Shown here in pieces: positions 12,101 to 17,929 of a stretch of DNA of 64,000 nt. The first letter of the stretch is position 1; each line of letters opens with the position of its first letter. Source of the stretch: Cladocopium goreaui (Eukaryota > Sar > Dinophyceae > Suessiales > Symbiodiniaceae); assembly GCA_947184155.2 (NCBI GenBank), contig CAMXCT020006495.1, forward strand, positions 316,920-380,919. Direction: 5' to 3'. The notes under the pieces were generated by a model. It had not been told where the DNA came from. It did no database searches and worked only from the letters and a program-made list of their open reading frames with translations. A program made the position numbers and the translations under genes.

Positions 12101-12633
12101 GTGCACAGATCCTTCTGCATATCAGAGAACTTACTGAAACATGTTCCTTGATGGCATTGGCAGTTGCCACCCAAGACCCTCTTGATCCTGTCATCGGAGA
12201 CCCCATTGTCAGCATGCCTGGTTTGCTGAAAGTCTCACAAAAATACACGATTGCGCTCTACACCTGGAAAGCAAAAGGGAAACAGGGGAGTATGGAGGAA
12301 ACATGCTGATGACAGCTAAGTTACCGTTTTCGAACCTCAGGATTAGCATACAGTTTCCGACGGGAGTTGTCATAGTTGGGTCTAGCTCGTGCAGGTTCTG
12401 GAATCTTCTTGTAGCTGGAGCTGGTCTGGCCTATCCCTTTGAATTCCAAAAGCCCAGACAAAGAGAACGACACATCCTTTCTTGGTGGGCCGCTACCAGA
12501 TGATTCCATGGCTGTTTCAGACAACGAGGCGAAAAACTGGGACCGCATCCCCTGAGAAGCCTTTGAAGGATTTTCCTTTTGGAAACCCTCATCTTTTCCC
12601 AGCCTCTTCAAGAAGGCTTGACGGGCCGCCATT
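1..12633 (-). CDS. Large multi-exon gene (or two adjacent genes): transposase-like upstream part, C5 cytosine methyltransferase in the middle
   Basis: Overview of a minus-strand gene cut into more than twenty short exons, reading from an ATG at 12633 off the left edge. Exons were recognised as protein-like stretches that follow good acceptors (for example ctttcag, tccttcag, ccctag on the minus strand) and stay open only over the exon. Little of the span lacks a plausible exon, which favours one gene or two tightly abutting ones. The upstream third resembles a DDE-transposase-related dinoflagellate mobile-element protein, and exons from about 6716 to 4905 form a complete C5 methyltransferase domain. 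The rest is unrecognised. No frameshift was seen in the methyltransferase exons, unlike the decayed element to the right. Exon joins are approximate because dinoflagellate donors can be GT, GC or GA. The one-gene versus two-gene question is open. Confidence 0.55.
350..1574 (-). CDS. Three exons of the minus-strand gene, unknown function
   Basis: Exon about 1574-1205: FQIEELNMWKENIPNAQPMS, KIDELVLSQNKLSFDADALA, and a helical RSARLAKVLHLKQQNQIGSS. Exon about 1060-775: FISRSFVIPTYPEFVASLGP, VLSANDLNCLVNLVKRALAT. Exon about 575-350: ARRVEDKFSAKSLEPMPTFL, CEDANVWGHCALVQDRPNDC. Between the second and third lies an intron of about 200 bp that happens to remain open in the same frame, so a raw ORF reads through it. 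No domain recognised. The plus-strand open frames over this stretch (834-1202, 1254-1661) are antisense shadows. Confidence 0.45.
1809..3111 (-). CDS. Three exons of the minus-strand gene, unknown function
   Basis: Exon 3111-2908 reads GRVSVVRWLRSARQVACAYI, then LKEEHYVWRRFQVSNQQAER and a basic helix HRRAEKIAQERC. Exon about 2762-2580: YVLAWHQAIDEFNSFGTALT, then IDTATAKLMFGFKAGHGPGP. Exon about 2130-1840: GVWGTMLEMNSAKQHIFMQR, KAGRAQVLRVPAQVWDAEAD, FPGETLITVMNQFIEGFLEA. All three have the look of folded, helix-rich protein. The intron between 2580 and 2130 (about 450 bp) contains short G-rich low-complexity text (ggttgatggg) and nothing else I recognise. Confidence 0.45.
3425..3800. repeat. 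Intronic run of palindromic hairpin repeats
   Basis: Five to six imperfect copies of a unit built round GGCGACGCT/GATGCTGGCA ... ending in CACCTTTGG. Two copies, at 3455-3475 and 3507-3527, are near-perfect 10-bp inverted repeats round one base (GATGCTGGCAGTGCCAGCAT plus C), with CAAAG...CTTTG as an outer stem. Later copies at about 3556, 3649, 3727 and 3780 are progressively degraded on one arm. They lie in what should be an intron of the minus-strand gene. Confidence 0.7.
3830..4660 (-). CDS. Exons downstream of the methyltransferase domain, unknown
   Basis: Three candidate exons. About 4650-4530: KRGAASTPPSAKALKVEQPP and WVSKMGLILEMPG. 4470-4250: SDLPKPALRNFDPMRDEHPV, then GWLLSKLTPDVYLPLNTWLN. 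About 4200-3835: IPPAAAPCVQDQTQSTAFNV, FKAPWDGLPCLQDWGTHATN, and IEIRPVHAELLGRPMDFGTV, finishing with a charged helix LEMKRHMTEEELAGF. These are good protein-like frames with no antisense rival. I do not recognise a domain. They follow the methyltransferase in the same strand and are presumably its C-terminal extension. Confidence 0.45.
4905..6716 (-). CDS. C5 cytosine DNA methyltransferase domain, split over five exons
   Basis: Exon 1 (from ctttcag at about 6716) has motif I, AFSGVGCPETA, preceded by a Trp/Arg-rich helix. Exon 2 (about 6440-6190) has the motif II acidic residue in LVWACEKDVGCQ and motif III in CCFDDIMT. Exon 3 (about 5915-5440) has motif IV GAPCTPFS with the catalytic Cys, motif VI LENVPEY and motif VIII ARPRHYGIAW. 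Exon 4 (about 5380-5225) has DLTQLPRNGRARTD and LPTLTTNSGRLF, like the target-recognition/motif IX part. Exon 5 (about 5115-4905) has motif X KMAGNAMSVP. Every catalytic element of the family is present and in order, so the enzyme could be active: transfer of methyl from S-adenosylmethionine to C5 of cytosine in DNA. Motif IV has Thr where Gln is common. C5 methyltransferases captured by retrotransposons are known from Symbiodinium (established knowledge). Here the linkage is to transposase-like exons. Confidence 0.8.
6870..7350 (-). CDS. Chain of very short exons, basic linker before the methyltransferase
   Basis: Four candidate exons after AG acceptors: about 7345-7270 (VRHAENIKRFCLRAVLNRVG), 7220-7120 (WAVTANSLAHEESRLHEIEE), 7056-6950 (RTAVKLSDAVRQIAADGPAR) and 6930-6870 (RKHVLKKKGKKGPPTGPR). 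The last is strongly basic and could act as a nuclear localisation signal (inference). Together they bridge the upstream exons and the methyltransferase exons with no gap above about 200 bp, the main argument that both parts belong to one transcript. A run of ten T at about 7109-7118 lies between them. Confidence 0.35.
7370..8271 (-). CDS. Small exons between the transposase-like and methyltransferase parts
   Basis: Three pieces. First, 8271-7942 has a Thr/Ser/Lys-rich frame (RTLKRTASDATLLESTPTPK) with possible Cys pairs near its end. Second, about 7715-7590 reads VAVLQHFQTGLVPSFGIVTW followed by an acidic/Cys segment. Third, a clear short exon at about 7526-7375 follows the acceptor ctgtag: ARNLVMQPDFDAEGKVYKLS, then ATSKIFEIKCESDADSGVFI. 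These are below the length at which an ORF scan flags them. The third has strong protein character. No domain assigned. Confidence 0.4.
8437..9020 (-). CDS. Exons of the transposase-like part, unknown function
   Basis: Two candidate exons. The one at about 9020-8870 reads FQIASPDLPANVPVAAEGPG and then LYWAESVNDIVCCVKRFAAD before a stop. The second, 8751-8437, is open for 104 codons and contains LLQLAHLLLDTDQSEATRRT, NYLIRITSDETPAAVPHLRW and FGDMDALAMFDP. Composition is protein-like (helical, balanced charge) and antisense frames are poor. I do not recognise a domain. They continue the chain of exons between the DGMDQ exon and the methyltransferase exons. The 850 bp between 9020 and 9880 show no exon I can defend. 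Confidence 0.35.
9883..10214 (-). CDS. Exon with DGMDQ motif, DDE-transposase-like core start
   Basis: After the acceptor ccctag (minus strand, about 10212) the frame reads DGMDQSKWSIPRLQTLTKSL and continues with LWMHNVALCMYCIDVRQATD and then WEICRGHGKPGPKRILVW. The 'DGMDQ-K---PR' beginning followed about 30 residues later by a strand and 'D' is the start of a DDE-type catalytic core in DUF7869-like proteins of protists and animals. The exon probably ends at ILVW; the remaining codons to 9883 look like intron. I could not find the expected second acidic block (an H/D-N motif) in 9.0-9.9 kb, so the core may be incomplete or decayed. Role by family: strand cleavage and transfer in transposition, in the nucleus. 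Confidence 0.5.
10399..10737 (-). CDS. Exon with CxxC pair and long charged helix, transposase-like
   Basis: An open frame of 112 codons. It contains CPTNFPACDDCVCYKEAF, in which Cys residues are spaced as in a small zinc-binding module, and near its end a charged helix (LARSYKSHLDAVASDREL). A Cys pair followed by a helical block with the pattern 'YK-HLD-V--DR--E' just before the catalytic part is typical of the dinoflagellate DDE-like element proteins I associate with the DUF7869 type (family memory, not a search). It lies directly upstream of the DGMDQ exon. Confidence 0.5.
   Translation of the reverse strand: MKNLRYAHFHRRYVRKWKNLIRFACPTNFPACDDCVCYKEAFNFASETRCEVNLFTWKQYVCFVFYGTPYCGIIALLPAQDALDKYELARSYKSHLDAVASDRELESHLQAS
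11228..11500 (-). CDS. Exon of the transposase-like part
   Basis: A 90-codon open frame: WRLDQYFMSLYIKQGGMLPT..., then basic and Ala-rich FHRAARLREANKAAG. It sits about 170 bp downstream (in gene direction) of the HTH-like exon and upstream of the CxxC exon, in the order expected if these form one protein. The plus strand here has no competing frame. The 260 bp beyond it towards 11000 hold a short AT microsatellite (11136-11175) and no exon that I recognise. Confidence 0.4.
   Translation of the reverse strand: MKYWRLDQYFMSLYIKQGGMLPTRLLIQVKTTVQDAKRSPQFRPFVSITPYLRFHRAARLREANKAAGNTPDKLKVTFQTGLGHRDEEGP
11669..12248 (-). CDS. Exons with helix-turn-helix-like stretch, mobile-element protein
   Basis: Two overlapping open frames here suggest two exons. 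One, at about 12250-12010, follows an AG acceptor. The other, about 11980-11760, has the most protein-like text: KCLATLLGIRPQRFQRCASG followed by an Arg/Asp/Tyr-rich segment and CFGSD. A short block of the type 'LGI-P-R--R--SG--D-RY' is a recurrent N-terminal part of dinoflagellate mobile-element proteins that carry DDE-like domains; I recall this as a family feature and did not search for it. The far 3' part of this open frame (to 11669) may already be intron. Moderately sure that coding sequence is here, less sure of borders. Confidence 0.45.
12321..12633 (-). CDS. First exon of the minus-strand gene
   Basis: The reading frame opens with ATG at 12633 (MAARQAFLKRLGKDEG...) and continues for about 100 codons, rich in Ser, Lys and Arg (polar, likely disordered). 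It ends near a possible donor (GAG|GTTCGA or ACG|GTAACT on the minus strand) just before an in-frame stop. An upstream Met in the same frame exists near 12701, but the MAARQ start looks more natural. The ~300 bp between this start and the plus-strand element at 12943 would hold any promoter. It contains an 18-bp near-duplicate (gggatcgattaaaacgaaa and gggatcgattacaacgaaa, about 12704-12742) but no TATA box I trust. No family recognised. Confidence 0.5.
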
Positions 12634-12942
12634 GACCCTTGAAAACCCTGCGGGATCCATGAGCACCTAACCCCAACCACCACAAGAATTCCAAGATCCA
12701 TAGGGATCGATTAAAACGAAAAGGGGATCGATTACAACGAAATGGACTTAGGTTCATTTTGACGGGACAAGGGACTGCAATCCTTTTACAACATCGGATT
12801 TTTGAGTGTCTTTTTGATCCTGACGGACCTTCAGACAGCCTGGCACAACTCCAGCGTTGCTCAGTTGCTCTGCGGCTCGTTGTGCAAAAGTGGACGCAGG
12901 TGGACACACCTAGTGTTGCCAGGCACGCCTCAGATTAACGCA

Positions 12943-15145
12943 ATGTGGACAGGGGGTGATCCTGATTTGCGTGGGTTTGAACTCACTGATGACCCGATTC
13001 AACCTGACAATCTTGGACTTGTCGATGACCCCATTGAGTCATTTGGCGATGAGTTTGAGAAGGTTGATGAGGGATTTGATGTGACACAATTTGCATTGCA
13101 TGGTGCACCGCTGCCTCTTGAAGCCACCTTGGCACCGCGTGGAGAAACAGCTGAGAGCTCTGGTTACGACCCCAGTCATTGTGATGTTGATGGTTACAAT
13201 TTTGATCAAGATTTAGGAGGTGATCAACATGTTTGCACTGTGTGGACTCCCCTTCCAGCAACGTTCAACGAGATTCATGACCATGTCGGCACTCAGAGAC
13301 GTTTGGAGGAGTCGCTAGAACCTCAGAGACCCAAATTTTTCTGGGAGCAAGACGGTTTTCTAGGAGCTGTTTTTGGCAATGGCGTGTTGTGGATGAACAT
13401 TTTCCGTGCTTCACCGGCAAGAGGCCTCCAAACGATATGATTGATCTGACAGGGCCGAGCGACTTCTGACGAACCACCTGTCAAGAAAGCCTTGAGGCAG
13501 GGGCACAAAAGACCTGTGTCTTTGCAGGCTATTAGGCAGTCAACAGTCTTGCATGAGGAAACGCAGAGACAGAACCATATAAACAGTTGGACAGCAATTG
13601 TATTGATGAATGTCAGTGCCTTCTCAGCCTTTGACCTTGCCTGCAAAGATTGTGATGCGGGTGAGCTGCGGCAGCGAGTTCAGGAGACTCTTGTGGAATG
13701 TCTGGCCCGTAAAGCCACTAGCAGTCACTAGCACACTGGGTAAGAGGGTTGGATCAATGCGCCGATTTGATCCGATTTGTGGAGCACTGTGTTGCAAACA
13801 AGGCTGCACCTTTCCCGCTGGAAGACGTGAACGTGCATGATTTCTTGCGAGACTTGCTGCTTGATAGGAAGACTGCAGGTACGACTGGAAAGGCATTTCT
13901 CGAAGCAGTGCGTTTTTCAGGTGCAATGTTAGGCTTGAGGCGCGTGGAGGTTCAGATGATTTTTCAGAGGGTTTCTGGCTTGGCAGAGATGCTCATGAAA
14001 AGGGCACCAACGATTGCACAGGCGATCCGCTTGACAGTGGAGCAGATCAAGAAGTTGGAGCGTGTGAGCTGCAGCTCAGGGTCAATCCAAGACAGGGTGA
14101 TCTTGGGAGGAATTCTCGTTATGAGCTACGGCAGTGCACGTGCCTCAGACATGGCTAGGGCAGTGCGATTGACAGTTGACAGGGGCTGCAGGCCACCAGA
14201 AGAGAGGCCAGATACAGAGCCTGTGGGGTTCCTGGAAGTTGGAGTGCTCTGCCACAAAGGCGCAAGGAGTGACAACCACAGGCGGCTCTTGTTACCTGTG
14301 GTGGCACCGATGGTTTGCCTTTCTGGTGCTCCTTGGTCGGATGCTTGAATCGAAGCCCGCATGGCGCTTTGTCACGATGAGGGCATCAAGTTGGGGCCTC
14401 GATTGATTTGCAGATTTGATGCGGATGGCATTGGGGTGAACCAGGCGATGGGCGCCTCGGAAATCGCTGACTTCATGCGTATGACTTTGCAGGTGCCACC
14501 TCAGCCGAGGAATGTGTTGCGCAGCCACAGCTGCAAGGCGACAGTGCTCAGTTGGCTGGCCAAATTTGGCGCCCCACTTCATTTGAGGAGGATAGTGGGT
14601 CATCATTTAGACCCTGCAGCCAAGAGCGCTGAGACATTCTCTCGGGACGCTATGTCACAAGGCCTAAGGGTCGTTTGTGAAGTGGTTGGGGCGATCAATG
14701 CTGGGCGTTTTCCGCCTGACTGCACTCAGTCAGGGCGGTTTGCAGTACCGCGCCAGGAGAAAGCATCAGAACCAGACGCTCTTACGAGCTTCCTTTCAGC
14801 GATGCACTGGCTGGTGATTCAGTTGGAACTGCAACTGACTCTTCATCAGACGCCGAGCTGCAGGAGACGCCACAGATTGACGATGCAACGACACTTTGGG
14901 AGTTGATCCGGCCCGAACTTAGGCCGCACCTGGTCCAGGTTAATGCTGACTTGGAGAAGTACACGCACACCATTTCAGGAGTCCTCCATCTCAAGCAGCC
15001 GAGCGCTCAAAAGTTCTTGTGTGGAAGGGCTTTCAACTCCAGGTACAGGAGTGAGACTCGAATGTCCACAGTGCACCACATGCTTCTCAAGCAAAGAGGC
15101 CACGCCATGCTTGCGACTGCGCGGGCGAGGGCTGGATGAACAGGG
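12943..15145 (+). pseudogene. Tyrosine recombinase (YR) of a mobile element, decayed
   Basis: ATG at 12943 opens an acidic N-terminal region (MWTGGDPDLRGFELTDD...) reaching an EQDGFLGAVFG block near 13340. The frame then slips near 13375-13455. A helical SAM-like core-binding region follows (VSLQAIRQSTVLHEETQ), then the catalytic domain. The Arg box is GSARASDMARA (about 14127). The HxxK box is SHSCKATVLSWLAKFG (about 14523). GHH is in RRIVGHHLD (about 14590). The nucleophile position reads TFSRD, with Phe where YSRD is expected. Breaks: a 10-bp insertion at 13716-13733, a 1-bp insertion near 13770, an in-frame TGA at 14346-14348 (TGG in an intact copy would give Trp), and frame slips near 14790 and 15050 before a terminal CPQCTTCF zinc-like motif. 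Role by family: integration through a recombinase of the DIRS/Crypton kind. It cannot be functional as it stands. Confidence 0.75.
13716..13733. repeat. 8-bp direct repeat split by GT: possible transposon excision footprint
   Basis: CACTAGCA at 13716-13723 is repeated at 13726-13733 with GT between. Removing ten of the bases restores the recombinase reading frame (…KATS|TLGKR…), so this is a secondary insertion into the gene. An 8-bp duplication with a short filler is what hAT-type excision leaves (established knowledge). Simple slippage duplication is the alternative. Confidence 0.4.
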
Positions 15146-15654
15146 ATGAATGCACCCTGGTGCTACACGAGATGCAATGGCATTTCACATGAACAACTGC
15201 GTTGATTGCAACACAGGAAAAGACTTTGCTGAATGCTGGCACATAATGCACACCATTCTGGAGCCATTCGTGCCGGTGAATGCACATGACATGTTCATTT
15301 GGGTGGGATTGGCGACAGTGACATTCGTTATTTTTTTCATGAATCTAAATGCATTCCGATTAATTTTCCGATGTCTGTGATTGCACGGCCATGTTCATCA
15401 GAACGGATTGGACACTGCACACTCAGACCTTGCGATGATACCATTCATCCCGGATGCACGGCTCCAGCATTCCATTTCTTTTCATGTCGACAATTTTCCA
15501 ATTTTTTGGCAGGTCGGCATTCTAAGCCTAAACAAAGCTCCAGTTGTGTGACACAGCGCTTTGAGACTCGGCAGTTATACAACAACTTTTGCTCACTTTG
15601 TCACTGTTGGTTTTACTTGCACCGCTGCTGCACATAGATCCACCACGTCGCCCC
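15146..15654. other. Non-coding spacer between recombinase and Gag-like gene
   Basis: No exon-like frame on either strand. It contains a T-rich tract (atttttttcatgaatc) near 15329-15345 and AT-rich text up to 15500. If the element is of DIRS type, with order gag-methyltransferase-(RT)-recombinase, this spacer would be the junction between the end of one copy and the start of the next. I could not identify terminal repeats in it. Confidence 0.3.
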
Positions 15655-16848
15655 ATGTCAGCGTATGCAGAAAGCTCACCCAGCTTCAAACATCGCTGCA
15701 AGGAGATAGGCTTCAGTCAAGGCGAGGTCCAATGTCTGATTGATCAGAACATCAAATGCTTCAACAACCTTGCTCTCGCAGTATGTGGCCAACCGGGCCA
15801 ACTTGACTCAACTAGGTTTCAGCAGGTCATGGATGGAGCTTTCAACTCCCCAACCTTGGGCCTTGAATCCATGATGCGCCAGCTGAGTTACGAGGCCATA
15901 ACAGTTGCAGTTGCTGCGATTAAACAGAGAGTGGAGCCACAGGCTGAAGAAGCTGCCACCGCAGGAAAGAGATGTGATGAGAGGATCAAACGTCAGTCGG
16001 AGAAAATCACTGGTTTTGCAATTCAGGGCGAACACGAGCCAGGCCTTGATTTTTTCACGACCATGCTTGATGAATGCGCTCCCAAATACTTGCCTTTTTC
16101 CAAATGCATCAGCAGGGAACAAGAGCTTCAAACGATGAAAGCTGACAAGAGGATCATTGTCTTGGAGGAGCAACAACTTCAGGCGAAAAACCGTGCACCT
16201 AAGGCAACAGCTGACTTGTCAACTGGCTTGAAGGTTGCGAATGCATTTGTGAGGCGGGGACTAGCATGCGAACAAGCAGGACTCCTCACATACGAGACCC
16301 ATGAAAAGATCAGACATGCTTTCATGTCACACATGTCAAGAACCGCACCGCCATGGTTCCGAGCTCCTGACATTGCTGCTGTTTTGCGAGCAGACCGTGA
16401 GTTGTGGATGAAAGCGTTCGAGTTGTGCAGATCAAATTTGCGGGTCGATGCAGATGGCAAACACCCACTGGATACAGCCTTGCTGCAGTTGTACAACTCT
16501 GCTGAAGTTGTTTTCAATCTGTTGCCTACCCCTGGAAGTGCCCCTGTCAAGCGTGCGAGGTCTCCAGCTGCAGCCTGACAGCCCTGAGACAAAGGCGCCA
16601 AAAGCTAAGGCTACACCGAAACCGGCCAACCGCAGACCAAAGGATGACAGGGTCAAGGTGCCTGAGGCGCTCAAAGGTTTTTCAGCAGTTAACAAGAGCA
16701 AAGCGAGCATCTGTTACAACTTCAACTTGCCGCATGGCTGCTCCAACAGCAGTCACGAGAAGGACGGGCATCTACGATGTGTCAAGGGAAACCATGAGTG
16801 CATCAAGTGCGGTGGCAAGCATGGGCTACAAAGTTGTCATAAGAAGTG
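15655..16848 (+). CDS. Gag-like protein with C-terminal Cys/His zinc-knuckle, one frame break
   Basis: ATG at 15655 (MSAYAESSPSFKHRCKEIGF) opens 307 codons to TGA at 16576-16578. The helical body includes LGLESMMRQLSYEAITVAVA, KIRHAFMSHMSRTAPPWFRA and LLQLYNSAEVVFNLLPTPGS. The frame used upstream stops at 16578, but the +1 register continues at once with Pro/Lys-rich text (DSPETKAPKAKATPKPANRR) and a Cys/His cluster, ICYNFNLPHGCS...CVKGNHECIKCGG...C-H, ending at 16849. Cys/His tails of this spacing are found in Gag-like proteins of tyrosine-recombinase retroelements (family knowledge): nucleic-acid binding in the particle. The register change near 16550-16580 is either a decay mutation or a frameshift site. 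The upstream Met at 15589 lies in a hydrophobic stretch without family character, so I prefer 15655. Confidence 0.7.
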
Positions 16849-16852
16849 ACAA

Positions 16853-17298
16853 ATGGCAGCCGCAATCCCACCCTGTCTTACAAAAGCAGTTTGTGTTGAG
16901 ATTTTTTGCGGCAAAAAAAGGCTTTCTAGGCGTTTGCGCGCCAAACAGTTTCAAGTGATTTCTGATATTTCTGTCGATCACCTGGCATCCAAGGGGATCC
17001 CAATTTTGAGGATCGACGTTAGCAAAAAGAGCCAACGGCTTGTTCTTGAGGAATTGTTGCGACTGGATTGCAGCCTCTACGTCCACTTCGCGCCCCCTTG
17101 CGGCACTGCCAGTGCGGCTCGCTCCATCAAGCCTGGGCCTCCACCACTTAGGTCCATCAATTTTCCAATGGAACTTAAAGGCCTTTCTTTTGTGCAGTGG
17201 GCCAGAGTCTCAGCAGCCAATTTTCTTTATCAATGGACTTGGAAAATGATCCAAGAGCTTGACGCCAGAAACGTTGGGTGGAGTGTGGAAACCCCGCA
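16853..17298 (+). pseudogene. Methyltransferase-like ORF, 5' half (interrupted by nested transposon)
   Basis: ATG at 16853, 4 bp after the Gag-like stop. It reads MAAAIPPCLTKAVCVEIFCG (motif I-like VEIFCGKKRLSRRL), an aspartate-ended strand ILRIDVSKK, then the signature YVHFAPPCGTASAARSI (motif IV-like PPC), and NVGWSVE. Family members continue with an ENP (motif VI-like) triplet. Here the A-run is one base short (gaaacccc), shifting the frame. At 17299 the sequence turns into the terminal repeat of the nested element. The protein is a Rossmann-fold methyltransferase-like accessory of dinoflagellate mobile elements; whether such proteins methylate DNA is unknown. The 3' half is at 29497-29918. 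Confidence 0.75.
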
Positions 17299-17309
17299 CC
17301 TAGAGGGGC
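17299..17309 (+). repeat. Left terminal inverted repeat of the nested transposon
   Basis: CCTAGAGGGGC, preceded by CA. Matches the reverse complement of 29486-29496 exactly. The following base pair may extend it imperfectly (GT versus AT). Confidence 0.8.
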
Positions 17310-17925
17310 GTATCGTGGGTTTTTCTTGGGGTTAGGAGATAGGGGGGTTTCTTGGGGGTAGGATTTTGAAGGTCCTTGTGTTTTTGCAGTTCCAGAATGT
17401 GATGGACATAATGGCTTAAATCTGTTAAGAGTACCTTTTGCTCATCTTAGCTCGAAACTAATCAGATTCAGCATGGTTGATGTGGGCATGATCAATTGAA
17501 TCGTTTTCGAATGTAATGTGCATCTACATATGTGCTCAAGTGGAGGGGGGGGTTCACTTCGGGCTCACGAGTTGCTGCGGCCTCAGATTATAACTTGCAT
17601 TATTGAGCAAGCTCGTAACAGACACGCATGACATGTATAGGCCATTTGCATGAATTTCCATGCATGAATGACATAAGTACATGAGGTCTACATGAGGCAT
17701 ACATGAGGTCCACATGCCATGCCATGCACATGTTGCATATCATGCAAAATCATTGGAGTATAAATCATGATATGTATATATATATATATACATAGATAGA
17801 TAGGTAGATAGATAGATAGATATCTAACGCAGGTTTTTGGTTCAGAACATGTCACGGCTGCGATGTCACAGGATGAGCAACTACAGGACTCCTGGCTGTC
17901 ATGTGGATATCATGTCTGCATTCTT
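17310..17925. other. Left subterminal non-coding region of the nested transposon
   Basis: Begins with G/T-rich text (gtgggtttttcttggggtta), then a non-coding stretch. Near 17640-17740 there are several catgcatgaca-like words, and at 17773-17823 a (TA)n followed by (GATA/GATAGATA)n microsatellite. No exon is visible. The promoter of the first internal gene should lie here. I see nothing that I can name as a promoter. Confidence 0.5.
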
Positions 17926-17929
17926 GTGA

